This document shows positions 47,071-59,800 of a DNA stretch of 64,000 nucleotides, in pieces. Origin of the DNA: Polytrichum commune (taxonomy: Eukaryota; Streptophyta; Polytrichopsida; Polytrichales; Polytrichaceae). The notes below the pieces were generated by a model. The model ran no database searches, was not told the DNA's origin, and saw only the letters and a program-made list of their open reading frames with translations. The translations under genes and the position numbers were made by a program. Position 1 is the stretch's first letter; the number at the start of each line of letters is the position of its first letter. The stretch spans positions 59,074,429-59,138,428 of the forward strand of contig OX485804.1 in the NCBI GenBank assembly GCA_950295325.1, read 5' to 3'.

Positions 47071-50000
47071 CTGCCTAGGGTATCTCCAGAGGTTCTACTT
47101 TGTAGCACAACATTGCGAGGATTGTTCTTGAGCAAATTGTGGGTCCATCGATGTCACTGGCTCATCATGTTCCCAACATCCACATTCACTTTGCTGGACG
47201 CTTCTCACAATTCTTTACACCGCTTCGCTTTTTACAGATGTAAGTGTTCCGTGGTTGCGAAAGAGTGTGATGTCAGTGTCAGGGTTTAGGGTTAAGGGTT
47301 TAGGATTTGAAGTGCACGATGGTAAGATGAATTTTCTGAGGCCTCTTGCATTTTCCACTTTGCAACACATATCTTTCTTGACTTTCCTTTCCAGAACTAA
47401 GCTACACCATTATTTCAATGAGTGTGGATTACCATTTGGAATTACGCAGAACAAAGCTCCAAATGGTAACCATAGATTGAACAAAGGATGTAACATCAAT
47501 TTCACTCCGATGTTACATATATTGAGTTTTCCAATCAGTTGTATGCGAAGAGTCTACACATGTTGAAAAAAGGATTATATGTGGAATCTAGAAGATAGAT
47601 GCGTTTTTCACTTGGCCTTCTTGGCATCCCTATTGTGCGTTAATGGCATTGGTCAGTACAAAATTTTGGAGGCCAGCTACCGTGAAAGAACCGTCCTTCT
47701 CTTTGGCTATGGCCGTGAAAAGAAAGTAACCAAAAATCTGGAGGGATGGAGCAGAATTTGTTGTGTTTGTCTGTCTTTTGTCTTTGAGACTACGAGGACG
47801 AGCTGATTGGTGATGGATTTGAGTTGGAATTTGCACGTGGTTACTCTTCCCTATCAATCCAGATTGAGGTAATGAAATCGACTTGGCATCAATGTTGCTC
47901 AGAGTTGTTGAAGAATGCGCGTGTTTCAACTAAATCCCTAATTAGACATCTTCTCCGCCATTATGCCATGATGAATTAGGGTGGCTTATAAATATATAAA
48001 ATGTTAATATTAAAATATAATATGATGAAATATTGATGAAATGTTGAAAGCGATTTGAATCGGAGATTGCAGTGATGGAAAGACAGCTGGGATTGAATCT
48101 TTCGCCTAATTTCTTCAGCTTGTCATCCGAGGCACAAAAAACAGGTGGCACACACAGGCATAGCAATCAAGAGGGGCAGGTGTTGTCCAGAAACCAATCA
48201 TGGATTCCAACGATTCGTTAATGCTATAAGGTCCTTATTCACGGATTATAGTCATTCTCCAGTAGGATCAATGTTGTTTGCTGTCTTTCAATCGGCAGAA
48301 TCAAAACAGGTTGCATGGAGTGGAAGCATAATTAATCATGTACACCAGTTGAGTCATCATTAAATGATGAACAACATTATTGTAGATTGTCCACAAATTT
48401 GATGAGATGTACATCAAATTTGCTCAAACGGCTGAAAACATCTACTATTCTTTTGACGTGAAGTGTTTTGACTAGTCTACCTCTACTCTGTTCAATTTCA
48501 CAGAAGCGTGCGTGCAGCCTTCCACTCTTTCTCTACTGCTGCAGCACATTAAGGTTGACCAACCTGAACTTCAAGCGATTTAAAAAAAGTGATGGAAGGC
48601 ACAAACAGTCGATACCTGTGGATGTAGACTGGAAAGTAAAGCTTCAAGACTCAGATTCTGGAGAATTTTGAAACCTCTTCAAGGTTTCAGGGCATGTCAT
48701 CTACACAGAATACATCTACCTTGTGACATTTTTGGGATTTGTGTCTGAGCAAAGAAGAAACGTGTGAGATCATTTGGATAGAACTACTTTGAGCCTTGAA
48801 TAAAGGTTGGAAAAGCTTGTAGAAGATAGAAGAAACTCATTTCCTACAGCTTGCTCATTACAAGATAGGTCAGCTACTTTCGCTAGAAGATCACAAACTG
48901 AAGTACATAAGATTCATACTATATTTTGAGGTACTTGAAATCAGTGGAGATTCGAAAAGACCTTCAACAGTGTATTGGATATCTTAAGATTTCATATAAT
49001 GATATGGCAGTAGGTTAGGAATCCTGGACTAAAAATTCTGAGCAGTCAAAAGCGGTCTGTGGGCTACTGTGGGCACTTCCAACTCCACAGACAACTCTGA
49101 CCGTTGTTCACACATTTTGTCATTTCAAGTTACGGAATCAGAGTTGAGACTAAGAAGTTGTAGGACTCATGTCACAGGGAAGATTCTCTTATTCTTTAAG
49201 CAATCACATTACCCCTGCCAATTGTGTTATCAAAATAGCCTAGAATGGCGTGAATTTAAGCACTCAGTCCAATCCTTTAACACAACTCTCTTCAGTGTCC
49301 CTCCTTAACCCTTAAAGGACACATGACACAGGGCCTCAACATGCGATTTCTACAACATATGTAGCTCAAATACATGCTTTTATGGATGGACATGCGCATA
49401 CTGGGCCTCTTAGACACTTAAGGGTTAAGTACAAGAGCCTTGCCACGTACATGCACATACCACTCAATTAATTATAGGTATCCGATTAAGAAGAGTGACT
49501 ACATAATGGCCCACATAGGTGACGTTTTTTTTACATCAAAAAGTAGTACATTGCATCATTTGTTCATGACTAGAGATTAAATCACTAACTTAATGTGTGC
49601 TTAACCTACATTAATTTCTCGTTCAAGTATTTTATATAAATGTTTTAGTCTATTGTCTTAAGTAGTTGGTGTCAATCAATTTTACTTCATGGGATTTGGT
49701 GTCACTTGATGACCTATTGCAGAATATGGAAGTTGTGGCCTGTCATCTTGCTTCGCGCTCAACACCTAATCCAAACAAAAGAATCCATTCATGCCAATGT
49801 TTGAGATTCTCGAAATCCCAAGTTGATCTTCTCGTGAAGCTCATTAAACTTGGTAGAAATGAGATGCATGAAACTTGTATACGCTTGATTTATGGCCCTA
49901 CCACATGCACTGCCCCACCACATTGTGAATTTGCTAACTGTAAAGTTGCAGATGCCATGTTGAATCAATTTCCTTTCGTGAAGTAATTCGATTCAATACA

Positions 50001-50640
50001 AGCTCAACAATTCCTTCTGTGTTACAATGTATGGTAGGATATACAACCCATATGAAGTTCAAATACTTCGTAGGTAATACTAAGCAAAAGTAAACATTAA
50101 AAAACAAAGAATAGAAGGTAAAAATGTAAAGTTAGAATAAAACACCAAGTTTTACATGAAACTTTTAATAGCTGATTTGGCACTGGAAGGAGTCGGAGCT
50201 TTCAATGACCCCCGGATCGTTTACATGTTCAAATGGAACGACAAGTAGAGTTGAATCAACCTCAACCCCACAGTAACGTGCTTGGGAAGTTGCTGGGTGG
50301 GTGGGTAGCTGCATCCAATGTCGGAGCCTAATTAGCTTCGTGGAAGATCTTCCGGTTTCTCGCTGTTTGCACAAGCTCTCAAATGAAATCCTCTTCACAC
50401 CAACTTCGAAGCTTCAGTCCACTGCCACTTCCTAAATCTATTATCCTTCGCTTCTGCGACCTCCTTATAATTCTAATTCGTGCTTGGGAACACTATACAG
50501 CCGCAAATTTGTTTGGGTTGTGGCAGAAAGAAAATTGAGCCTTCTATGGTTGGCTGAGAGAGATAGACGGAAGAGAAGAATAGTGTACAAGAACGGGAAT
50601 GGTTTCTTTGAGCGGAGGTGCGCGCGAGAGAGAGAGAGAG
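47071..50640. other. Intergenic, no supported gene
   Basis: Longest frame is 106 codons at 49666-49986 with no recognisable motif. A short dispersed word, GGGCACTTCCAACTCCAC, recurs near 49070. A GA run at 50623-50640 stands directly before the start codon of the B3 gene. Confidence 0.4.
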
Positions 50641-53600
50641 ATGGAAGGAGTGAATAGCGATTCTGCCATAGCCAGCGTCACCTCGAACCCTAGGTACGCT
50701 CTTACGCACGATCACTAAGGTAGAGGGTGCTAAAACCGTCACTTTTAGCGCACTACTTTTAGGTTGATAAAGTTTTAGATGTTTCTTGTTGTCGTTGATG
50801 GGCGATTCCAACGCACCCAGATACGTCTTATTTGAGTTTCGTACGCATTCTTTGTTTTCTGTATGGTGACGATATTTGTTATGACTCACAGAAAACTTAG
50901 TCGCACGAGTCATGGCATCATAAATAAAATAGTGTGGGTTATCATTGTAATCAGTTGATCAGGCATGAAGTATACGTCACATAAAAAATAAAATCAAACA
51001 TGTATGAATCTTTCTTTTCCTCTTATTGATGTTGTGAATGTTTCACCCTATTTATGTGTGTGGTGGCGGTCTGATGTTGCTGGACGTTGGTTTGTATGTT
51101 GTGATAGTGGGAGAAGCAATATGAGCTGGTTATGAAGGTGTTGGTTGTTTAATCTCATCTGTATGTATCTTGAAGGAGAATCTGAGAGGTTAAGGTTAGG
51201 ATCTAGGAGGGAGAGATCACAAAATAAACAACGTAGGTTACCTCTTTAATCAGATGTTGATACACTCTATGCACTCACGTTGATCAAATTCAACCTCAAT
51301 TATACATTGCCTGAAACATTTCTAGCACCTACAAAGCTTTCTTGACACTTGCTGATGTTATGAATATTTCACCCTATTTTATGTGTGAGTTGACGGTATG
51401 GTCTTGCTGGACTCTGGTTTGTATATTTTGATTTTGGGAGAAGCACTTATGATCTGGTCATGAAGCTGTTGGTTGCTTACTTGAGGTTGAACTTGATCAA
51501 CTTCAGTATATAGAGTGTTCAGGCAGCTTTGATGCAGTTTGTTGTAAGATCGCTCCCTCTTAGATCCTAGGCTTCAAGATCCTAGGTGATGATCCCAATA
51601 TAAATTCTCCTATCTTGATGATCTAGTTACGAAGTTGTTTGTTGTCTGCGTTTCATGGGTTTGTATCTTGAAGGAAAGTCTCTGACACTTGAGTCCTCTT
51701 AATTACAGCAACTTTGAAAAAATGTATGGTGATTTGGACAAATGTTTGCTCAAAGAACCCCTTCCAAATCCTGGGCCTATCCCACCAAAGCTGTCAGAAT
51801 TTGGTTTAGAGGAGGAGGAGGCATTTGTGGAGGAGGACATTCGCAGAGAAGAAAGGCATTGTGCGTCTGAGTTGCACTGGGGGAAGAGGAGTCCCCGGTC
51901 ATGCAAGGTAGATCCACAAATTCCTGTCCACTGTTAGTTTATTCATAGAAAAACTATGCTCTATATATATGTGTGTGTGTGTGTAGGGGGGGAGGGGGGG
52001 GGGGGGGGCGCGATTTAGGGTGGCCCACACTATTCATCATCGACCCACATTGGACTAATAATCATGGGCCGCACTATTATTCTAGTAACACCTTTTGTCA
52101 CTAATGTTGATTATCATGGGTCATGGATGTGGATTGATGTGGGTTAGTATAAGTATAAATATGTGCACTACTGAGAAGTTGAGGAGAAATTCTGACAAGT
52201 GGCATGTAATAGAAGGCAGGTAGCATTGAGACAAGAGGTTTTAGGAATTGTTTTAGAGAGTTTTAATATCTAGCACATTAATTCTAATGCCACACTTCAG
52301 TGTTTATGTTGTTGACGATGGTCATGTCATTGGTGAATCACACTGAGGATTGCACACTTGTGGAAATGTCTGTGTAAAGTGACAAAGCATTTTTTGTTCA
52401 TTCTGTTTTCCCTTTTAACACAAACACATCATCTTGTGGATGCTATACAAGCAAGAATTACCAATTGGGAAGTTAGGTTTTTCTTGTGCTTGCTGCTTTG
52501 AAAGAGGAATGGGTAGCAACTGGCTCATGGCATTCGTTAGTGGCTCTAATCCTGTGTGTAGCCCAAAACTTACTTCACAAGAATTAAGAGAGAGCTCAAA
52601 GAATATTGCCTTCTTTCAAAGGTGAAAACCTTGAATGGCAAGCCCTTGCCCCTACGTTTCCACATGATTGGTTGAAAATCATTCCATTTGTTAATGTTCC
52701 CACATGTGGTGATTGGCAGGATCTTCATCGAGTAGCTCAAACCCTCTTGGACATTAAGTATGGACAACCAAATTTATCAAGCAGCCCAAAGTTGAGAGGT
52801 AATTTTTTTCTATTGTTTTTTTATTAAAAAAAAAGTTTATCATGAAAGAGTGTGCGGAAAAGCAAGTTCTTTATGCCTATTCACTTTTCAAAATTATGGA
52901 AAAGTATTATGACAATAGAGTTATCTTTCAAGTCAATTGGAGTTTTGGTTGGGAGTTCAGCTGAACGTTTGTTATCATGAAAGAACAGGTTCAGCTAAGT
53001 GTTCTGGCCGGATTGAAAAGCAAAAAGGTCACTTGACCTGGCAGCAACATACAACAGCTACAGCAGCTTTTGATTTAAAGGAACATTTCTCAGTTTCTGA
53101 GCATGTGACTCCTCATGGTGACCGCAACATGAAGCTTTTGTTCCAAAAAAAGCTGACAAAAAGCGATGTTCGTAACAAACGCATGGTTCTCCCCAAGGTT
53201 TGTAATGGCCTTCTCACCTTGCAATTGTACATAATTTAAGTGTTGCCAGTAGGATGAACAAAACGATAAAACATTCCATTAAAAACCCCTCCCTTAGACT
53301 GATTTATCAACCCATGATAATCTATTACAAGATTACTCACCTGCACATATCTCATCTCCTAGGTCCTACATATCGGCCATGTCCCCCATTATTTTACCCC
53401 TGGACCATTGACTGGCTCAGTGAACCTGCCTTGGATTCACATATGAGTATAGACAATGCCCAGGGCCAAAGCATCTCTTATTCATCTCTCTCATCCCGAG
53501 GCAAAATCGTCATGTAGATCCAACAAAAGTTGAAATTGAATCTTTTTTTCATGAATATGTTGTAATAATTGCATGAGTTTCTTATTTCCTTCTGATGTGT

Positions 53601-54538
53601 GCCACTATATGGTACTACGAAGCAAATAGTTACATAAGAATGATGCACACAGTATAATATAATTACGTTATATATCACTAGATGCAGTTTTAGTGTAATA
53701 TTTATATAATACAATCACCCTTTGGAAATTAGTGATTCTCTCTCTCTCTGTGTCTCTCTCTGCCAAGAAGTCAGAGGTGATGAAAGGGGTGGACGATCTC
53801 TGTTGTAAGAAAAGCTTATCAACACCTGCCACGTCTTTGTTTTGACTCTTGTGTGGGTTGTTGTGGTGGGGTAGAAGGAGGCTGATACACATCTAGCACA
53901 TGTTTGCCCCCAAACACAAATTCCTGCAACGGTATTCATGAAGGACTTTGACACAGGCCAGAGCTGGGAGTTCGGTTACAGGTACAGTAAGAATATGTTT
54001 AGAATATGAGTGTTATTGAGATATGTGTGTTAGTGAAAATTTTCAAGCGTCAATAGATATGTTTGAAGACTCTAATTTTTGTTGCTGATGTATGGCAGCC
54101 TCTGGAATCCTGAAAAGAAACCTATGCACATACTTAAAAACACTGGTATGTTACTGTGTTTCGAATTCATGTAATTAATCTCATGTATCTGAAGGTTAAC
54201 TAATGCAGGTTCTACTTCTTAAAAGCATTGAAAGAGGGGTATTTGTTTTGAGTGTTCGATATCTTGTTGTAACTAGGACTAGTCAGATTCTAATCAAAAC
54301 ATCCATTAATCCTAGGGCAATGTGTGCTACTATTTGTAATAATCCAGGTGAGCTCACAAAGGCCTATGAGCTGCAAGAAGGAGACCTGATTTGCTTCTAC
54401 CAAAATCCACAGGGCGACCTTGTACGGAAGACACCCCCCACCTTTGATTTCATGCAAGATACTTTATGCCTCATTGTGCCTTGTTACTCGCTTCCATACA
54501 GTATCAACTTCCACAGTGTCTTGATTCAGTTTGTTTAA
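50641..54538 (+). CDS. B3-domain transcription factor (LEC2/FUS3/ABI3-like), at least seven exons
   Basis: Exons: 50641-50693, 51709-51907, (one unresolved), about 52622-52798, 52989-53197, 53875-53981, 54099-54145, 54348-54538. Phases agree except between 51907 and 52622, where a missing small exon or another splice site is needed. N-terminus: MEGVNSDSAIASVTSNPS, then an acidic GLEEEEAFVEEDIRREE. The B3 DNA-binding domain spans four exons: KLLFQKKLTKSDVRNKRMVL, PKKEADTHL, FMKDFDTGQSWEFGY, SLWNPEKKPMHILKNTG and YELQEGDLICFYQNP, which follow the domain order of LEC2/FUS3/ABI3 (SDV, VLPK, W..Y..W, YVLENTG, GD). It should bind RY-type DNA in the nucleus. Several normally conserved residues (GxLxR after SDV) are replaced, so it is a divergent member. 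Ends without extra domains. Confidence 0.82.
51963..52012. repeat. TA/TG microsatellite followed by poly-G, in an intron
   Basis: TATATATATGTGTGTG then a G run of about 20 with one A. Lies in the second intron of the B3 gene. Confidence 0.85.
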
Positions 54539-56801
54539 AATTTCTGGAGTCTCATTTAGAATTCCTGATGAAGAATTTTTTTCAAATTCTCAACCTAGTT
54601 TTGGTCCTGTTTGTCTTGCCCCTGAGTAATATTCTACACTATAGTGTGAAGATTGCCCAAATATGGGAGGAAATTTACAGTATCAGGAGTTTTATTTTGC
54701 AGGTAGTTCGTGGGGAGCGCACTTGATCTTAACCTATAAAACTGACCTATCTTGTTTTTGATGAAATCTGCAAGCGGTGAAGCGCTGCCAAAACAATTAT
54801 ACACTATTACTACTTTGGGATAATTGGTGTAGTGCCTTGACGTTGTCTAGAATTCAGATTATTTCCTTTTCTCTTTTAAACTAATGATTGTTGTCCACGG
54901 CTCAGCCACACATGCGCAACTGGCTGGATTGAAATAATCTCTCTAGTCTGACTATGTTTATGCTTATGAAAGGGACTACACAATATGTCTTCTGTGGTCA
55001 ATTATTTCAACATGGCTAGCTACACAAAATAGGATATTTGGTGTCATATGGTATTAAATGTCACTATAGTAACTTTTCGGATGACACTTATGAATAAGTG
55101 AACAAATATTGTTATGGATGATGGATGTGTTCATCCATTGGCCAAAACCATACCTCCTTTTGTCTGCAACTTTGTGATGAAATATTGTTATGGGTGATTG
55201 AAATTTAGATGAAAAATCACTTGGTAAGTGACAATAATTGCAACACTGTAAGTCTATAGTCCCCCAAAACATTTACAAGTTATCACAAATAATGTTGGGT
55301 TAACATTTTGTATTGGTGACACACTACACTGTGTGGTTTACAATTAGTATTGAGCAAGACAAATGGAATTGGTGACACTAAATATCATATTTAGTGTCGT
55401 ATGAAGTTTTAATTAGACTTCAAGTACACATAAATTGGCCAAGCTCTGATCCTATGGATGTTAGAAGTTGCACAACCTTGGGCAGACTTCCACATTCATG
55501 CATGGAACTAGATGCTGGCAATTAAAGGAGCAAAACCACTCTGGGACATATATTCAACAAGTGTCTCATAGACCAGGTTTTAACACAAAACATTGTTGTT
55601 TGAATATGAGACATTCCTTTACACTATCTTTGATACCCAAGTAGGCACACAAAATTGCCATTCTAAGCATATGTGAAATGGACCTTATATTACCACTCAT
55701 AAATCCTGGAATCTGCACTTTGGCCTTAGGTCCTGGGAGCATACAAACTCCAATTGCAGCCTCACACCAACATTCTTCCTTGTTTCAGAAATTTTAGCAG
55801 ATTGAGTTCTTCGGCTTCTTGGTCCAAATTGTTGATGGTAGTCTTATCTAGTGACAAGTGGCAAGAACATTTGGTTCACCTGAAGTCCAAGCAACTCTCA
55901 AATTGATCTGGTCCACCATCACTACCGTACTATGCACACTGATTAAACATCCACACTTATTGAGATAAGTAGTTGTAGACGCACATTGGGGTATGTGTAA
56001 TCATGGTCTATAGGGAAAGTGTAATTGTCAATAGCTAACACTTGGAAATGTGGAGCCTACCTCTACCAAGCACTTGGCACATTGACATTCTCAATGTAGC
56101 AAGCAATGGGGATTCTGCTGAGACCTTGGTGAGAAATTCACTTTTATGAAGTGAACAGTTAGAATAGCTTTAGAACAGTTGCTAAGAGCACTTTACAAAA
56201 ACACAAAGATGTACCGCCTTACCCTGAAAATAACATGTTCTGTTATGTTCTTTTCGAAGAGGTCTACTCTATATACAAAGAAAAGTAGTCTCCTACACAT
56301 TCTTCCAAGTGATTGAAGATAATGAACACAGCCAAAGTTTCTGATGGAAAAATCTGTTACTGTGTATGTGTGCATCATCTACATCTCCATATCTATTTCA
56401 GTTTCTCAACAAAATGCACAATCCTTATCTTATGTCCATGCTCAGCTCAAATGTGCATTGTGCAAATCCACCCGATTCAACACATGCCTTTGTTGTTCAA
56501 ACCTTGCTCATTTGGCAAGAAGTCATGATTTACAAGTCACTTTCTACAAAGTGCAAAGTGCTAAACTTTGAATCCCCCAAACCAGACAGAAAATATACCA
56601 ACACCATGAAAACATGCAGGCAGAGATTTCTATTTCCCCTTGTATTTGACGTCTAAATGGGGCCCTTGAAACAACACATCCTGAAGAGTAGCATAAGTGC
56701 TCAGAGACATCAGATACCTGGACATAAGGGAGATATAGGTGCCTCCATGTAGCAAAAGAAAGACAGGTTCTATCAATTAAAAAATGGGATTAGCCAACTC
56801 T
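54539..56801. other. Intergenic; diverged ACACTAAATAT element
   Basis: About 55028-55405 is bounded by ATAGGATATTTGGTGTC and GACACTAAATATCATATTTA words, a diverged relative of 42650-44049. The rest holds no recognised gene. Confidence 0.4.
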
Positions 56802-59800
56802 TCAGTCCAACATGGCGCTATACCAAAATGCTTGTGCTTGAAGAGTATTTGAATCCCTGTACTTCCGCCCACTTCCAACCATAACCATACCATCTAACCA
56901 ATCCTCATATTGAACCCATAAGTCGCGCCCAAAGTCCAGAACAGCTAAAACCTGACATCCACACATCACATTTGCATCAGTATGATTTTAGACCCTGGAA
57001 ACATTCATATGATCACCTCCAACATAAATAACAAAGGTGTAGAAGAATGAAAGATATGCTTCAAATGACAACAAAAATAATACAAACAAATGACAGCCTG
57101 ATATGATACAAATAGTCAGCCATGGTATCCACTACATGTCTTTCAATGTAGCTAAGTGAAGAGTATATACCGCTCCTCCTTTCCACACGGCAGTTGCAGG
57201 GTCCAACCGAGTAGGTAGAACCTGCAAAGCAAAAATGAAAGAAATCAGAATGCTTATTCATGTAAAATAAACTAAAGGAATGAGTGGCAATAGGAAACTT
57301 CTGGCCATAATGTTGCATCCCATTGAAGACATATGTCATGAGACTGAATTATTCCATCATGAATCAAGCATCAGATTGTGGGGTCAGCACTAAATTCCAC
57401 TACGCCTTGAAAACATCTCTACTACATTGAAAAGTAGGCAAAACCATGTGCTCGCCAGAATAGAGTCCAATTTCATTATTGTAGAATTCATTACACTGCA
57501 TCCTTGAGATTGAGAGGTTGTTTTCCAGATAGACTAGATCCTACTCTTAAACAAGCAATAAAGCAAGTACCTCCACTGTGTCCACAGCTTCATCTGCCGG
57601 TATAGCATGAAGAACCCTGCACCAGTTTCTCATCAAACCCAAAATGTCAATTCCCACAAGTAGACTATGGAGATAGAGCTATAAAACCATCTTTCATAAA
57701 ACTACACTGTATAGAAAGGTGAAATGCCACCCCTGCATGACAACATTAAGTCCTGATTTCTGTGACCTAGAGAATTGTGGTGAATCTATAAACGAAAATA
57801 AACTTCTAGTAAGGAGAAGCGGCAAGAGTGCAACAACACCCAATAAGCACATGACTACTTACATCATAAAATATGAATGACACAGGACTTGCATAACACC
57901 ACAAACACTGAATTGGAGTCTGAAATTTAGAATGTACCTTTCTTCAATGGCATCTACCAGACCCTTCGTTGAGCCAACCCCACCAACCTGAAAATTTGCA
58001 TAGATGGTGGTTTGTAACATTCAGGCCAAATAAAGTAAGCAGTAGGAGAGGACATTCACAACATAACAACAAGAGACAATGCATCTCATGGGTCAAAAAA
58101 TACATTACTTTGGCTTCTTGTGAGTTTGTTTTAAGGACACGATGACTTAAAAGGGATGAATCACTTTGGAACCAGCACTTGGATGTAAACCGTGACAGCA
58201 CGAGCAGAAATGTGTGTTACAAGAGTACCCACCAGCTGGATGCTGGCAAAATGTTTCTTCTGAAGATCCACACGACCTGTAATACCAGCAGGAATTAGTT
58301 GCTGTGATAGTTTGTGGTGCAAGAAGACTTCCTGTGAACAATGTAGTACAGAGGTCTCAAATATCAACATCACCACTCACAAGAACAACCAAGAACCTAA
58401 GTTCCTTATAAAGGGTACCTAAAGACAATATGCTCTTAACAATGGCTTGAGGAAGTCCAATAGAAAGTTCTTCCACTGGTTTCTTTGTGTTATCCTCAAA
58501 GTCATATGGATCAGAGTCCTCATTTGTCCCTGGCACAGATGCCCCATTGTTATTTCCATACGCTAGTCCTGGTTCATTCGCCTCAAAACGTCGAACTGCT
58601 TCAGGTAAGTTATCATCCATGAGGTCTTCATAATCTGCATGATGCCTGCACAAAATATGTCAGACCTATCTATCTGAAGAGATTTCACTTTTTCCAGATG
58701 CAGACACATTGATCAAAATACAAAATTTGAATGTAATAGCTGACAGTATTTCAAATGATAAGAAAGCCAATCCAGTTTGACATCAAACAGAGAAAATCCC
58801 ACCATTGAACAGCCACTACTAATAGGTGATAGGCCATTAGACACAGGACATCTGGATATATAATCAGCTTATTGGCGATGCTGGTGCAAAGAAGACAAGA
58901 AGGGGGATACCATTGCCGAGGAAGGGGAGTATACTCCTCCAGAGCAAGAAGAGAAGGGTAAAACAATCCCATGGGAGGAACCTGCAATGCAGTCAGGTGA
59001 TGCATGAAGATTAATCAGCAGTTACAGCAATCATTTGTTTAACTCTAAATAAGGACAAAGATGCATCTTTGCACATGGAAATACAACTTCCAACTTCACA
59101 ACCTATTGTAGACTCTACAGTTCAGCAGAAAAATCAGATAAAAACTCTACTTATAACAGGGATATGAGAGTACATTCAACGAAGAAAGTAAAACATTGTA
59201 AACCCGAGTTGGTTCTCCTGCCATCCGGCATCGAACTTCAGCTGTAATCCGCTGCTCGCCTTCCTGAAATGGACAAAATATCCATGTAAGATGAAAGCTA
59301 AGAACACAACAAACTAGTACTGTCAGCGTTAGTTTCAATATATATTTCAGTGCCTAAGCTCACTGCTTAAGAGAATGCATTGAAGGTCATGACTTACACT
59401 CAATATGCAGTGAGTCTCCTTCAATTTACTGATGGTTTGGAAGTCCAATGGATCGTGCAAAGGATCCGTGTCAGGAAGAGGCCACATCCTCTTCTGCTGT
59501 TGAACCCATAAAAAGCACCTTGTGATATCCTGCATGCAATCAGTAACAAATAAGATCAACCTTTTAAAAATGATGAACACTATGGACGTTGCACAAGTCG
59601 GAAGATGATCTTTGTTGGTCCAGGCTTTGAACCTTAGGCAAGACAAAAGTGAAGGGCATCAGAGAGTATGTAAGAAACCTCTCAAGCAATGTCTACTACT
59701 AATCACTAAACAAATTACATCTATAGATGGTAAGAGTGAGAAGACATACATCTCCTCCAAATGGAAGTACAAAACGTGTTGATGGGATGGCAACCCCTTC

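Noticed and set aside
49666-49986. 106-codon plus-strand frame
   Set aside because: No motif, homologue memory, splice context or repeat relation supports it as a gene.
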